A DNA stretch of 64,000 nt, taken from contig JAZBRI010000003.1 of NCBI GenBank assembly GCA_036874045.1, forward strand, positions 1,128,501-1,192,500, given 5' to 3'. This DNA is from Cymodocea nodosa. Its lineage: Eukaryota > Streptophyta > Magnoliopsida > Alismatales > Cymodoceaceae. Of this stretch, positions 54,301-63,726 are shown one piece after another. Below the pieces are notes generated by a model. It saw only the letters and a list, made by a program, of their open reading frames with translations. It had not been told where the DNA came from and searched no databases. Every line of letters starts with the position of its first letter. Position 1 is the first letter of the stretch. A program made the translations under genes and the position numbers.

Positions 54301-55482
54301 TCTTTTTGTCTTTTCCTATGGATACACGTTTATTGTAAAATCGAACTTCCAAATTATTCTTCAAAAGAGTGCCTACTGATATTAAATTTCGCCTCATGCC
54401 AGGTGCATAGAGGACGTCTTTCAAGATCATAATGTTGTCTCCCAAGTCCAAACGATATGTGCCAATACCTTCTACATCTAAATAAGTATTGTTTCCCATA
54501 TAGATGCGTTGTTGTCCAGGACTCAACTCTTTAAATGAGTCAAGTCCCTTTTTCGTTTTGGCAATGTGCCTTGTAGCACCAGAATCAACCCACCATTCGT
54601 TTGAACTAGGGACTACAACATTATTGCATTCCACAACTCCCACGAAGGTTCTTTTGTTCTTTATGTTCGACTCCAAGGTTCCACCTTTATTTCCATCCCT
54701 ATTGGGACAATGTGCCTTAAAATGACCAAATTGGCCACAAGCATGGCAAGATCCTCGTGCTTTCTTTCCACGTGCTTGATTTTGCTTGAAGTTGTTCTTG
54801 TTTGGTCCATTTCTTCTTTTGTTGCCTTTTTCAAATCTCTGCTTTGAAATATGGCATTGGCTTCTTCTAAATGAGATTCATGTTGCCTCCGACTGACTAT
54901 TCTTTCCTGTTCAGTACCCAACCTAGCTGACAATTCAGATAATTGTAGTGGGGTAGATCTAAGAGATGTGGTAACCATATCATAACTGTGTGGCAAACTA
55001 TTCAATATGGTTGCTATTTGCAATTTTTCTGGTATAGGAGTTCCTGCAGTAGCTAAGTCTTTAGCCATTACCATCATATTATTTACATGCTCCACTACAC
55101 TTTGTTCCTCTAGCATCCTGCAAGAGTTATATTTCTGAAGGAGCAACTGTGTGTTCATTTCAGTTGCTTTATTATATTTTTCTTTCAAAGCATTCCATAG
55201 TGTATAAGCATTAGTATATGTTTCATAGCATTTTACAAGACAATCTTCCATGAACATGAACATTAAATTTTTCGCCTTTTTATCATCTTTCCTCCATTGA
55301 TTTACTCTTTTTATTTCCACTTCAGAAGCGTTTTCACCTATTTCCGGAGGATGCGAACCTATTACATGTTCAATATCTTCATATTCTAATGCTTGAAATA
55401 TTTTCCGATACCACATCTCATAATTTACCCCATTTAACTTATCCATCCTTGCCAACTCAGTTGTAAACATCTTCGAAGCCAT
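51397..55482 (-). pseudogene. Copia gag-pol of the younger element, frame-broken
   Basis: Minus-strand segments: gag 55482 to about 54850 (starting MASKMFTTELARMDKLNGVN), with a frame break just before the zinc knuckle (CHACGQFGHFKAHC in the next frame); protease and integrase about 54850-53640 with VDSGATRHI, an HxxxH-type CxxC segment, HSDVCGP and YTPQQNGVAERKNRT; a break near 53640; integrase tail 53625-52921; reverse transcriptase to 51397 with [27 protein letters not shown] and the catalytic YVDDILLAGN; RNase H with YTDADLGGD and ADPLTKG. Further breaks lie near 52925 and 52670. No intact polyprotein is encoded here. Confidence 0.9.
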
Positions 55483-55483
55483 A

Positions 55484-55750
55484 CTTATATCTACAATCGA
55501 AATTATTTTCCAATTTCAATAAATAATTACCTTATAAACAAAAAATTCAAATATTAAATTTAAAATTTAAAAAATCTGAAAAACTATTTGAATTCAAATT
55601 TCAAAATTCAAAAATCAAATTTAAATTTCAAAATTTTCAAATTTCAAATTTTCAAAAATATTTAAATTTCCAAATTTAAATTCAAATTACAAATATTATC
55701 CAATATAATATAATATAATATAATATATTATAATATTTTATCAAAAGGGG
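55484..55750. repeat. AT-rich low-complexity part of the copia leader
   Basis: Runs of AAATTTCAAATTT-like words and TATAA pentamers (about 55700-55740) separate the gag start from the GC-rich array. Composition is opposite to that array. Confidence 0.8.
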
Positions 55751-55804
55751 GAGATATCGAATGTCTCTAACCCAATCGCCCGAGGGGTGGAAGACCGGCG
55801 ATCC

Positions 55805-56058
55805 GGGTGCGCGCGAGCGGCGGGAGGTGCGCGCGAGCGGGCGGAGGTGCGCGCGGGCTGCGGAGGTGCGTGCGCAGGCTGCGGAGGTGCACGCGGGCTG
55901 CGGAGGTGCGCGCAGGCTGCGGAGGTGCGTGTGCAGGCTGCGGAGGTGCGCACGGGCTGCGGAGGTGCGCGCAGGCTGCGGAGGTGCGTGCGCAGGCTGC
56001 GGAGGTGCGCGCGAGCTGCAGAGGTGCGCGCGAGCTGCGGAGGTGCGCGCGGGCTGCG
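55805..56058. repeat. GC-rich minisatellite, 19/21-bp units, in copia leader
   Basis: About 13 tandem units of the form GGAGGTGCGCGCGGGCTGC (19 bases) alternate with 21-base units carrying an extra GT/GC. From about 55842 the unit lengths run 19, 21, 19, 19, 21, 19, 19, 21, 19, 19, 19, which suggests a 59-base higher-order repeat. It generates long meaningless Arg/Ala/Pro-rich frames on both strands. Confidence 0.9.
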
Positions 56059-56206
56059 GGACTGGCGGATGCGCGGGTAGCCGGACTGGCGGACGCGTAG
56101 GCGGCGGGATTGGCGGACGCGCGGGCGGCCAGACTGGCAGACGCGCGGGCAGCGGGAGGTGCTCGCGCGGGCGGCCGGACTGTCGGTGCGCGCGGGCTTC
56201 GGGACT
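56059..56206. repeat. Second GC-rich array, 23-25-bp units, next to the primer site
   Basis: About six degenerate units of the form GGACTGGCGGACGCGCGGGC follow the first array without a gap. The last partial unit runs into the primer-binding site. Confidence 0.8.
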
Positions 56207-56219
56207 GGCTCTGATACCA
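56207..56219 (-). other. Primer-binding site for initiator methionine tRNA
   Basis: On the minus strand this reads TGGTATCAGAGCC, one base after the 5' LTR. That sequence is the standard plant primer site complementary to the 3' end of initiator tRNA-Met, and it fixes the direction of the element. Confidence 0.95.
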
Positions 56220-56220
56220 C

Positions 56221-56414
56221 TGTTGGATTGCACGAGTTTGGGGGCTCCGATGGTGGATTATTCCAGGTGATTTAATACTTTGTATTATTCAACTCTATTT
56301 ATAGCATTTGGAGGATTAACAACCTCCACCATCTCCACCCCCAACTTCCTCATTAAATTCCGGTAACCACCGGAATTTGAATTTGAAACTTGGTCTTTTT
56401 GACCAATTCCAACA
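56221..56414 (-). repeat. 5' LTR of the younger copia element
   Basis: 194 bases with TG...CA ends and a minus-strand TATAAATA at 56303-56296. Its outer edge is 106 bases upstream of the first reductase start codon. Confidence 0.95.
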
Positions 56415-56419
56415 AATAG
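56415..56419. repeat. Target-site duplication, right copy (AATAG)
   Basis: Matches 51115-51119 and closes the copia insertion. Confidence 0.9.
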
Positions 56420-56520
56420 TACCTACACTAATTAATCAATTGTAAAACCAGATTTACAACTTATATATATATATATACGTATATATGCATCCTATTCCAC
56501 GCGTATGCTTTTGGAGACAC

Positions 56521-58064
56521 ATGGCGCCGGTGAAGAGCAAGGTTCTGGTGGTGGGAGGGACGGGGTACTTGGGGAAGAGGCTGGTGAAGGCGAGCCTGGA
56601 GCTCGGGCACGAGACCTACGTCCTCCACCGCCCGGAGATCGGGGTCGACATCGAGAAGGTGCAGCTGCTGATAGAGCACAAGGCCCAGGGGGCGCGTCTC
56701 GTCGAGGGTTCCTTCTCCGACCACCGCAGCCTCGTCGAGGCCGTCAGGAAGGTAGATGTGGTCGTTTGCGCCGTCTCCGGTGTCCACATCAGGAGCCACC
56801 ACATCCTCCTTCAGCTGAAGCTCGTCCATGCCATCAAGGAAGCTGGAAATGTTAAGGTAAACGTTCGTCCAGATGTTAATTGTATATATCAATTATCATC
56901 GACGTATGGTAAATAAATTTTTCATTAATCTACGATAAAGTTTACGAATGTCGTCCCGCGTTGAGGTTAAACTCCGATGCAGAGGTTCTTGCCGTCGGAG
57001 TTCGGCATCGATCCGTCGCGCATGGGGCACGCGATCGAACCCGGAAGGGTGACGTTCGACGACAAGATGACGGTGAGGAAGGCCATCGAGTCCGCCGGAA
57101 TCCCGTTCACCTACGTCTCCACCGGCTGCTTCGCAGGGTATTTCCTCGGCGGCCTCTGCCAGCTTGGGACCATCCTCCCTTCCACGGACACCGTGCGATT
57201 GCATGGAGATGGCAACGTCAAAGGCAAGACTGCTTAATTTTCTACGCCTCTCGTACTCACGTCTCAAGTATATATATATGATAACATGCATGTGATTAGA
57301 ATTTGATATCTCATACAAGTGGATTAAATTAATTTACCGATGACGACAGACCTATTTATTTGCTGATACGTGCCACCAGGAATCTACGTGGACGAGGATG
57401 ACATTGCGACGTACACCATGAGGACCGTCGACGACCCGAGGACTCTGAACAAGACCCTGTACATCCGACCGCCGGAGAACGTCCTCTCCCAGCGAGAGGT
57501 GGTCGGGATCTGGGAGCAGCTCCTCGGGAAGGTTCTCAGCAAGACCAGCGTCTCCGACGAAGAATTCTTGGCTTCCATGAAAGGTAAAATTAAGCACCAG
57601 AAACACTTACCTTAGTTCCGATGTGACTGGTGAGAAATCTTTTAAATTTGAATTAAACCAGTACATACATCTGCAGAGAAAAGTAGCCTTAGGGAAATTT
57701 TAAAAGAAAAAAAAAAAAAGAATTTTCACTTAAATGTTGATAAAAAATATGGCAACGACCTTAGCAATTTATGTTTACTTACATGTTATTTAAAATTAAT
57801 CTTCTTCATTTTACTTCTTCATCACTAACTGCGGTTTACTAATAAATAGCTTTTTAAATAAAAGCGTTCTGTATTTATTTATTACTGTATGTGTCGGCAG
57901 GACTCGAGTATGGTCACCAGGTGGGACTGGGCCACTTCTACCACGTTTGCTACGAAGGCTGCCTCACAAATTTCGAAATCGGCGAGGAAGGCGAAGAAGC
58001 CACCGAGTTATATCCGGAGGTTAAGTACACCACAGTCGGAGAATACCTCAAACGTTACCTTTAG
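56521..58064 (+). CDS. Pinoresinol-lariciresinol reductase-like protein, copy A
   Basis: An atypical short-chain dehydrogenase of the PLR/isoflavone reductase/PCBER family; PLRs reduce pinoresinol and lariciresinol with NADPH in lignan synthesis. Exons 56521-56856, 56983-57223, 57380-57583, 57901-58064 give 314 aa, the PLR length. It has the NADP-binding GGTGYLG at 12-18, the PLR-type loop SGVHIRSHHILLQLK at 86-100, SEFG 117-120 and catalytic Lys140 in FDDKM. The C-terminal CYEGCLTNFEIG and YPEVKYTTVGEYLKRYL are family hallmarks. Intron 2 has a GC donor (AAAG|GCAAGA) with a normal AG acceptor. An in-frame upstream ATG at 56485 exists, but MAPVKSKVLV fits the family start. A TA-rich TATA-like tract lies at 56460-56486. 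The copia element begins about 0.1 kb upstream. Substrate is inferred from family, not shown. Confidence 0.9.
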
Positions 58065-58325
58065 AAATAAAATGGACGGTGGACGTTCCAATCCGTGTTG
58101 GCTATCTTATTATATCGGTAATATTATTGCTGGTCGTGATTTAAATTAGATCTTTATTTCAATTAAGGAGTTTGATTATTTAGTGTTTGTCGTTTCACCG
58201 ATAAATCGTCATCCTAATGATGTATCGGTGTCCATCGTCTTTGTTGGAAAGCTGTTATAACCAGTGATTGAATTACGTGAAAGTGTTGGCAGATAATGAG
58301 AAGATTATTTATCATCAAGATACCA
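58065..58325 (+). repeat. 3' flank shared by the reductase duplicates
   Basis: The sequence after the copy A stop matches that after the copy B stop (63727-64000), so the duplication included at least 260 bases of downstream DNA. Small indels distinguish them. Confidence 0.8.
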
Positions 58326-58619
58326 ACCAACAAGTATTTTGTTAAGGTGTTATCGTTTCGAAATTGAAAATCTAACAGTAATTGCATGGCATCAACTCAT
58401 ATGTTTCTTTAAAGGTTCATCTAATCCCAATTGGAATTATAATTATCCAGTTCCCAACTTTATTTACTCTTTCGGTAGATTGACTGATTTGAGAGGTATT
58501 ATTTTTTTATTATCAATTTGAGAGTTGGAATATTCGTCGTAAGAAACTGTTCCTGGGTTCAAATTGTCATTCAATTCTTTTTACCGATTAATCAATTGTA
58601 AATTGCTTAATCGATTAAA
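58326..58619. other. Spacer after the duplicated flank
   Basis: About 300 AT-rich bases with no recognisable gene or repeat. Confidence 0.5.
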
Positions 58620-59130
58620 AGCAATTAATGATACTTATACCTTCGACCTTGGGTGTGGAAGAGGATGTGGGCATGGTCGCGATGGTCGTCGCAACGAACC
58701 CTACCTTGTTTGTAGTGTCTTTGAGCACCCACCCTACAAGTGCCATAATCGCATTTAACAACCGACGGCTTAACATATCGACTTATTCACCACTGCCTTA
58801 CACTTTGTCGCCTCCTTATGCATTGACATATTCTTCTCAAGCTGCCTCTCCTTCTTCCTAGGAGTGCAGCTTCCATTGTCGGTGCTCCTTCCTAGGAGTG
58901 GTTTCCCAACACCGACGCCACCCACCACATCACATCATAAACAATTTGTAGAGCCTCTCCTTCCTTGAACCATATCATGGTGCTGAAAGGCTACGCATAG
59001 GCAACAACCAAGGCTTGCAGAATCCCAACACTGGATCTGGTTTTCTTCATCTCTCTAATGGCTCTTTTTTATTACAAAATATATTACACGTGCTGTATAT
59101 TGTTAGGATCAATGAGCTTAGTAGAAGAAA
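58620..59130 (+). pseudogene. Copia gag-protease fragment
   Basis: Frame-broken text resembles a copia zinc knuckle (VCSVFEHPPYKCHNRI), then the protease signature EWFPNTDATHHIT (family WxxDTGATHH) and IGNNQGLQNPNTGSGFLH with a NILHVLYI ending. Stops interrupt it. It is a fragment without visible LTRs. Confidence 0.65.
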
Positions 59131-59340
59131 GGTGAATAGAGATATACATTCTAAATTAAATATTTCTAAGTTATATGGTTGAAAAATTTACAATTTAATA
59201 AAAATAGATAATTAGAAACATACACAATAAAAATAAAAGAATATAAAATTTTTAGATAGTTCACCAACTTGATTAGTTCACCTTTAAAGATTACTTAGAC
59301 TTCACTAAATACTTTAACACTTATACACTTACTTTCAAGT

Positions 59341-59418
59341 AAAAATAAAAATCAACTACTCAAGCTTTTAAGTATAAGTTCCAACCAACCAATTACTTGA
59401 GTTTTCATATCAAAGCTC
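59341..59418. repeat. Direct repeat, copy 1, flanking the 5S-like unit
   Basis: About 78 bases ending in ACTTGAGTTTTCATATCAAA-GCTC recur at 59726-59802 with a few differences. Confidence 0.8.
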
Positions 59419-59435
59419 TAACTAAAAATAAAAAA

Positions 59436-59555
59436 GATGCATTTACACCTACTACCAAGTACTGGATCCTATAAGAACTTTGAAGTTAATTGTATTTAGG
59501 CAGGACCAGAACCAGGATAGGTGACCACTTGGGAAGTTTCTGTGCAGTGCTTATG
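59436..59555 (+). other. 5S rRNA-derived sequence (pseudogene or retroposon head)
   Basis: The stretch follows plant 5S rRNA along its length: GATGC start, CTGGATCCTATAAGAACT (5S: CCGGATCCCATCAGAACT), TTGAAGTTAA (A-box side), ACCAGGATAGGTGACCACTT and GGGAAGT (C-box side; 5S: TAGGATGGGTGACCTCCTGGGAAGT). Substitutions throughout make a functional rRNA gene unlikely. Plant Cassandra TRIM elements carry such 5S sequences in their LTRs; a 5S-headed SINE-like unit is the alternative, since about 150 bases of other sequence and an A-rich tail (59711-59724) follow. Confidence 0.7.
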
Positions 59556-59725
59556 GGCAGTAGTGTTTACTCTGCTCAAACATTGACAAGCTGTAGTTGT
59601 ACGCACCACTTACCAAAATGAGCTTAGCAAGGTTGTTTGACTCATATGTTATCAATTCTATGGATACTCTTAGTGTATACCAAACTATTTGAGTGTCTAA
59701 GGACAAACATTAAAAAAAAAAAAAG

Positions 59726-59802
59726 TAAAAATAAAAATAAACTACAAGCTTTTAAGTACAAGTTTCAACCAACCAATTACTTGAGTTTTCATATCAAAGC
59801 TC
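59726..59802. repeat. Direct repeat, copy 2, flanking the 5S-like unit
   Basis: Second copy of the 59341-59418 sequence, directly after the A-rich tract that ends the 5S-containing segment. Confidence 0.8.
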
Positions 59803-60389
59803 ATACTTGAAGTTTTGTTGTACAAACTTTAACAAACCAACTAATTTGACATTTATCAAAATTTACATGCGAAGAGCTTGAAACACTTCAGATTTGCCTT
59901 TTCCTGACTTTTGCACAATGTTTGAAAAGTTGTTAGTGATTTTCTCACCAAGCCAATATTAGCAAATCATTTCACTACCACCTGCAAGAAATTAAATCTT
60001 GTTCCCATACCAAGTTCGGATTCAAGGGTGCATATCAAGGACAACACTAATAGGTAAAGCGTCAACCATGGAAATTAGTATCAATCTATATTGATATGCT
60101 TATTATGGGACTGATTGTGTTTCCTTGTATTCTCTTGCTATCTTTGGTAGTTGTTTGCCCTTATCAGCAACACATTCTACTATTAATATGAGGGGCCTCC
60201 TCCACCACCAAGGTACGAAGAAGTATGCATTTAAGCATCGATTCTTTGCTTTCTTCTCCATCTCTCTTCTTCTCTTCAATACAAGGAACTTGAAGTTTTA
60301 AAGAAAAATAATACTTCGAGATACAACTACATGATTTACCAAAGGGAAAAGTACCCATAGGATGTTAATAGATATATAAGATCAAACAT
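59803..60389. other. Unassigned spacer
   Basis: AT-rich sequence with no supportable gene or recognised repeat; possibly further decayed transposon. Confidence 0.5.
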
Positions 60390-61610
60390 AAAGGAGATGA
60401 GTACATTAAAATGTATAAGGTTAGGTTGGTTGTTTCAACTACCAAAATGACAACTCTTAGGAATCATCGTCATTATTGATGTTACTCTTAAAATGAGAAG
60501 TTCAACAACTTGACTTGACAAATGCTTATCTTCAGGAAGATTAAGAAAAAGATGTTTATATGTCTATTGTTATTTGTTGAAGAGTAAATTAAGAAAGTGT
60601 GTAAATGGAATAAGTATCTATATAGTTTAAAACAAATTTTTAGAAATTAGTTTTGTGAGTTGTCTGATACTCTTATTCGTGTTAGCTATAAAAAATACAA
60701 ATCTAATTTTATTATTTGTTCACAAAGAAAGTGATATATATGTTGATGATATTTTAATTGTTGAAAAAAAAATATTTTTATAAAATAATTAAAAATCAAC
60801 TTAAATAACAATTTACCATTAAAGATTTGGGTACATTAAGATACATTTTTGGACTTGAATTTCCTATATCTAAAGTTGGCATAAATGTCTATCAATGCAA
60901 ATATGCTCTAAATCTTTCTCAACGAAACATACTAATTAGTGTCAAACCTTCCAATGTCCTTGTTGAGAAGCCTCTCGATCTCGATTGCGCAAACAAAAGC
61001 ATTCTTCAAAGTCCAAGTATACAAGAATAATTGTTAAGTTCATTTATTTAACTTTCATAGGGCCTAATATTTCTTATGTTGTAAATCATCTTAGTTAATT
61101 TAGGACAAAACCTTACAAAGAGCATTATGAGATGGTGCTAAGAATTGTTAGGTAGATTAAACGAATTCTTGAACAAGGTATTTTATTTTTGAGAAATAGC
61201 AAATTTCATCTTAAATGCTTATGTGATACAGATTGGGTTGGTTGTACACTCCGTAGACAATCTACAACTAGATTTGCTATTTATATTGGTGATTCTCTTA
61301 TTTCTTGAAAAATTATAAAAAACACACACACACACACACACACATTATTTCTAAATCTTTTTTTGAAGAAGACATGTTCATGGAAGCTGCTACTAATAAA
61401 ATTACATGGCTAACTTTTCTTTTGTGTGATTTAGGTTATCCAAGATGGTATTATTGAACTCTACCGTGATAATGAAATTGTTCAGCATATTACCAACAAT
61501 CTAATATTCTATAAGAACATAAAAGATATGGAATTTGATTGTCACGTAGTTCATGAAAAGGCTTAAAATAATTTTATCTGAGTTCATCCATGTAACAAGC
61601 AAAGATCAAA
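60390..61610 (+). pseudogene. Copia reverse transcriptase-RNase H fragment
   Basis: Heavily mutated copia text: a KMYKVRLVV start (family KARLVAKG), YLYSLKQ (YGLKQ), YVDDI-like remnants, and near 61230 DTDWVGCTLRRQSTTRFAIYIG (family DADWAG...RRSTTG). It ends in VVHEK and a 'QITNVLT'-like stretch. Stops and frame changes are frequent. An AC microsatellite is embedded at 61322-61345. Confidence 0.7.
61322..61345. repeat. AC dinucleotide microsatellite
   Basis: About twelve AC units inside the copia fragment. Confidence 0.9.
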
Positions 61611-61659
61611 TTACAAATGTGTTAACGTGAAGTGTTGTTGTCTGGATCTTTCCATCCTT

Positions 61660-62040
61660 TGTTGTGAAGATTAAGAAGAAGGTGTTTATACGTCCATTGT
61701 TATTTGTTGAGGGGGAGTAAGTTGGGAAAGTGTATAAATTGATTAAGTTCCTATATGGTTTGAAATAAGTCCATAAAAACAAGTTTTCAAAGTTATCTTA
61801 TACTCTTCTTCATGCTGGTTATAAACAATGCACGTCTAATTATTCCTTATTTGTTTGCAGACAAAGTGATATACATGTTATTGTTCTTGGTTATGTTGAT
61901 GACGTCTTGTTTGCTAGAAATAATATGTCTGCTATAAAACGGTCAAAAGATCAACTTAAACAGCAATTCGTCAAAGTGATATACATGTTGGTTGTTATTT
62001 GGGTCTTTCTGTCCTTTATTACTATTATTTCTTTTCTGAG
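61660..62040 (+). pseudogene. Second copia reverse transcriptase fragment
   Basis: Repeats the reverse transcriptase portion: a KVYKLIKFLYGLK segment and VLGYVDDVLFARN (catalytic YVDD) followed by a short tail. It lies downstream of RNase H text of the previous fragment, so it is a separate or rearranged copy. It ends about 160 bases before reductase copy B. Confidence 0.7.
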
Positions 62041-62203
62041 GTGTTTTCTGCTATTTTCCAGAATTGTATTAAAACACCATTAGTCAATGAATTGTTCTCT
62101 TTTTGTTTCGATTCTTATACCTAACCTGTCCCCTTCCGCCGACACTGTCGCCTGCTTCTCGTCTGCCTTCATCTTGTGAGGTTTGCCTCCGGGATCGCAA
62201 CAC

Positions 62204-63726
62204 ATGGCGTCGGTGAAGAGCAAGGTTCTGGTGGTGGGAGGGACGGGGTACTTGGGGAAGAGGCTGGTGAAGGCGAGCCTGGAGCTCGGGCACGAGACCT
62301 ACGTCCTCCACCGCCCGGAGATCGGGGTCGACGTCGAGAAGGTGCAGCTGCTGATGGAGCACAAGGCCCAGGGGGCACGTCTCGTTGAGGGTTCCTTCTC
62401 CGACCACCGTAGCCTCTTCGAGGCCGTCAGGAAGGTAGATGTGGTCGTCTGCGCCATCTCCGGCACGCACAACTGGAGCCTCTACATCCTCCTTCAGCTT
62501 AAGCTCGTCGATGCTATCAAGGAAGCTGGAAATGTTAGGGTAAACGTTCGTGCAGATGTTAACTATATATATTAATTATCATCGACGTGCGGTAGATAAC
62601 TTACCAAATAGCCAGCGTAATTAATTAATATCTCATTAATCTACGGTAAATTAAGTCTACCAATTACATTCGATCGATGTCCGGCGTTGAGGTTAAACTC
62701 CGATGGGTTGGATGCAGAGGTTCTTGCCGTCGGAGTTCGGCATGGATCCGTCGCGAATGGGGCACGCGATCGAACCCGGAAGGGTGACGTTCGACAACAA
62801 GATGACGGTGAGGAAGGCCATTGAGAAGGCCGGAATCCCGTTCACCTACGTCTGCCCCGGCTGCTTGGCAGCGTACTTCCTCGGCGGCCTCTGCCAGCTT
62901 GGAACCATCATCCCTTCCACGGACACCGTGCGATTTCATGGAGATGGCAACGTCAAAGGCAATTAAATCTACTGAATTTTCTACATCTCTCGCACTCGTA
63001 TCATGTCATCTAGATATATATATATGCCGCCAGGAATCTACGTGGACGAGGATGACATTGCGATGTACACCATGAGGACCGTCGACGACCCGAGGACTCT
63101 GAACAAGACCCTGTACGTCCGACCGCCGAAGAACGTCCTCTCCCAGCGAGAGGTGGTCGGGATCTGGGAGCAACTGCTTGGGAAGGTTCTCCGCAAGACC
63201 AGCGTCTCCGACGAGGAATTCTTGGCTTCCATGAAAGGTAAAATTAAGCACCAGAAACACTTACCACAGTATCGGTCTGACTGGTGAGAAATCTTTTAAG
63301 TTTGAATTGAAACAGTACATACATCTGCAGAGAAAAGTAGCCTTAGGGAAATTTTAAAAGAAAAAAAAAGAAAGAAAGAATTTTCATTTAAATGTTGATA
63401 AAAAATATGGCAACGACCTTAGCAATTTATGTTTACTTACGTGTTATTTAAAATTAATCTTCTTCATTTTACTTCTTCATCACTAACTGCGGTCCACTAA
63501 TTAATTAATAGGTTTTTAAATAAAAGCGGTATATATATATTTATTATTATATGCGTCAGCAGGGTTGGACTATGCTGACCAGATGGCAGTGGGACACTTC
63601 TTCCACCTTTTCTACGAAGGTTGTCTTACAAATTTCGAAATCGGCGAGGAGGGCGAAGAAGCCACAGAGTTATATCCGGAGGTTAAGTACACAACAGTCG
63701 GAGAATACCTCAAACGTTACCTTTAG
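62204..63726 (+). CDS. Pinoresinol-lariciresinol reductase-like protein, copy B
   Basis: Tandem duplicate of copy A in the same orientation. Exons 62204-62539, 62718-62958, 63034-63237, 63563-63726 have exactly the same lengths as copy A (336, 241, 204, 164) and give 314 aa without stops. GGTGYLG 12-18, SEFG 117-120 and Lys140 are kept, but FDDKM is FDNKM. The PLR loop is changed from GVHIRSHH to GTHNWSLY (residues 87-94), TYVSTGCFAGYF to TYVCPGCLAAYF, and HFYHVCYEG to HFFHLFYEG. Intron 2 again has a GC donor (AAAG|GCAATT) and is only 75 bases. Homology with copy A begins at about the ATG; upstream DNA differs. The intact frame argues for expression, but changed substrate-site residues suggest different or reduced activity. 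Confidence 0.88.

Larger units (their letters stand above)
51120..56414 (-). mobile_element. Ty1/copia LTR retrotransposon, structurally complete, coding-defective
   Basis: 5295 bases bounded by 194-base LTRs with TG...CA ends and a 5-bp target duplication. Transcription is on the minus strand: 5' LTR 56414-56221, initiator-tRNA primer site, 724-base leader with a GC-rich tandem array, gag, protease, integrase, reverse transcriptase/RNase H, polypurine tract, 3' LTR 51313-51120. By eye the LTRs differ at six positions of 194 (about 3%), so insertion is fairly recent. The coding region has about four frame breaks. It lies between DREB2 and the first reductase gene. Confidence 0.96.

Noticed and set aside
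55682..56270. Long Arg/Pro/Ala-rich frames on both strands (up to 183 codons)
   Set aside because: Produced by the GC-rich tandem arrays of the copia leader; every frame of a stop-free repeat stays open.
59436..59555. Functional 5S rRNA gene
   Set aside because: Too many substitutions across the whole length and no tandem array; called as derived sequence only.
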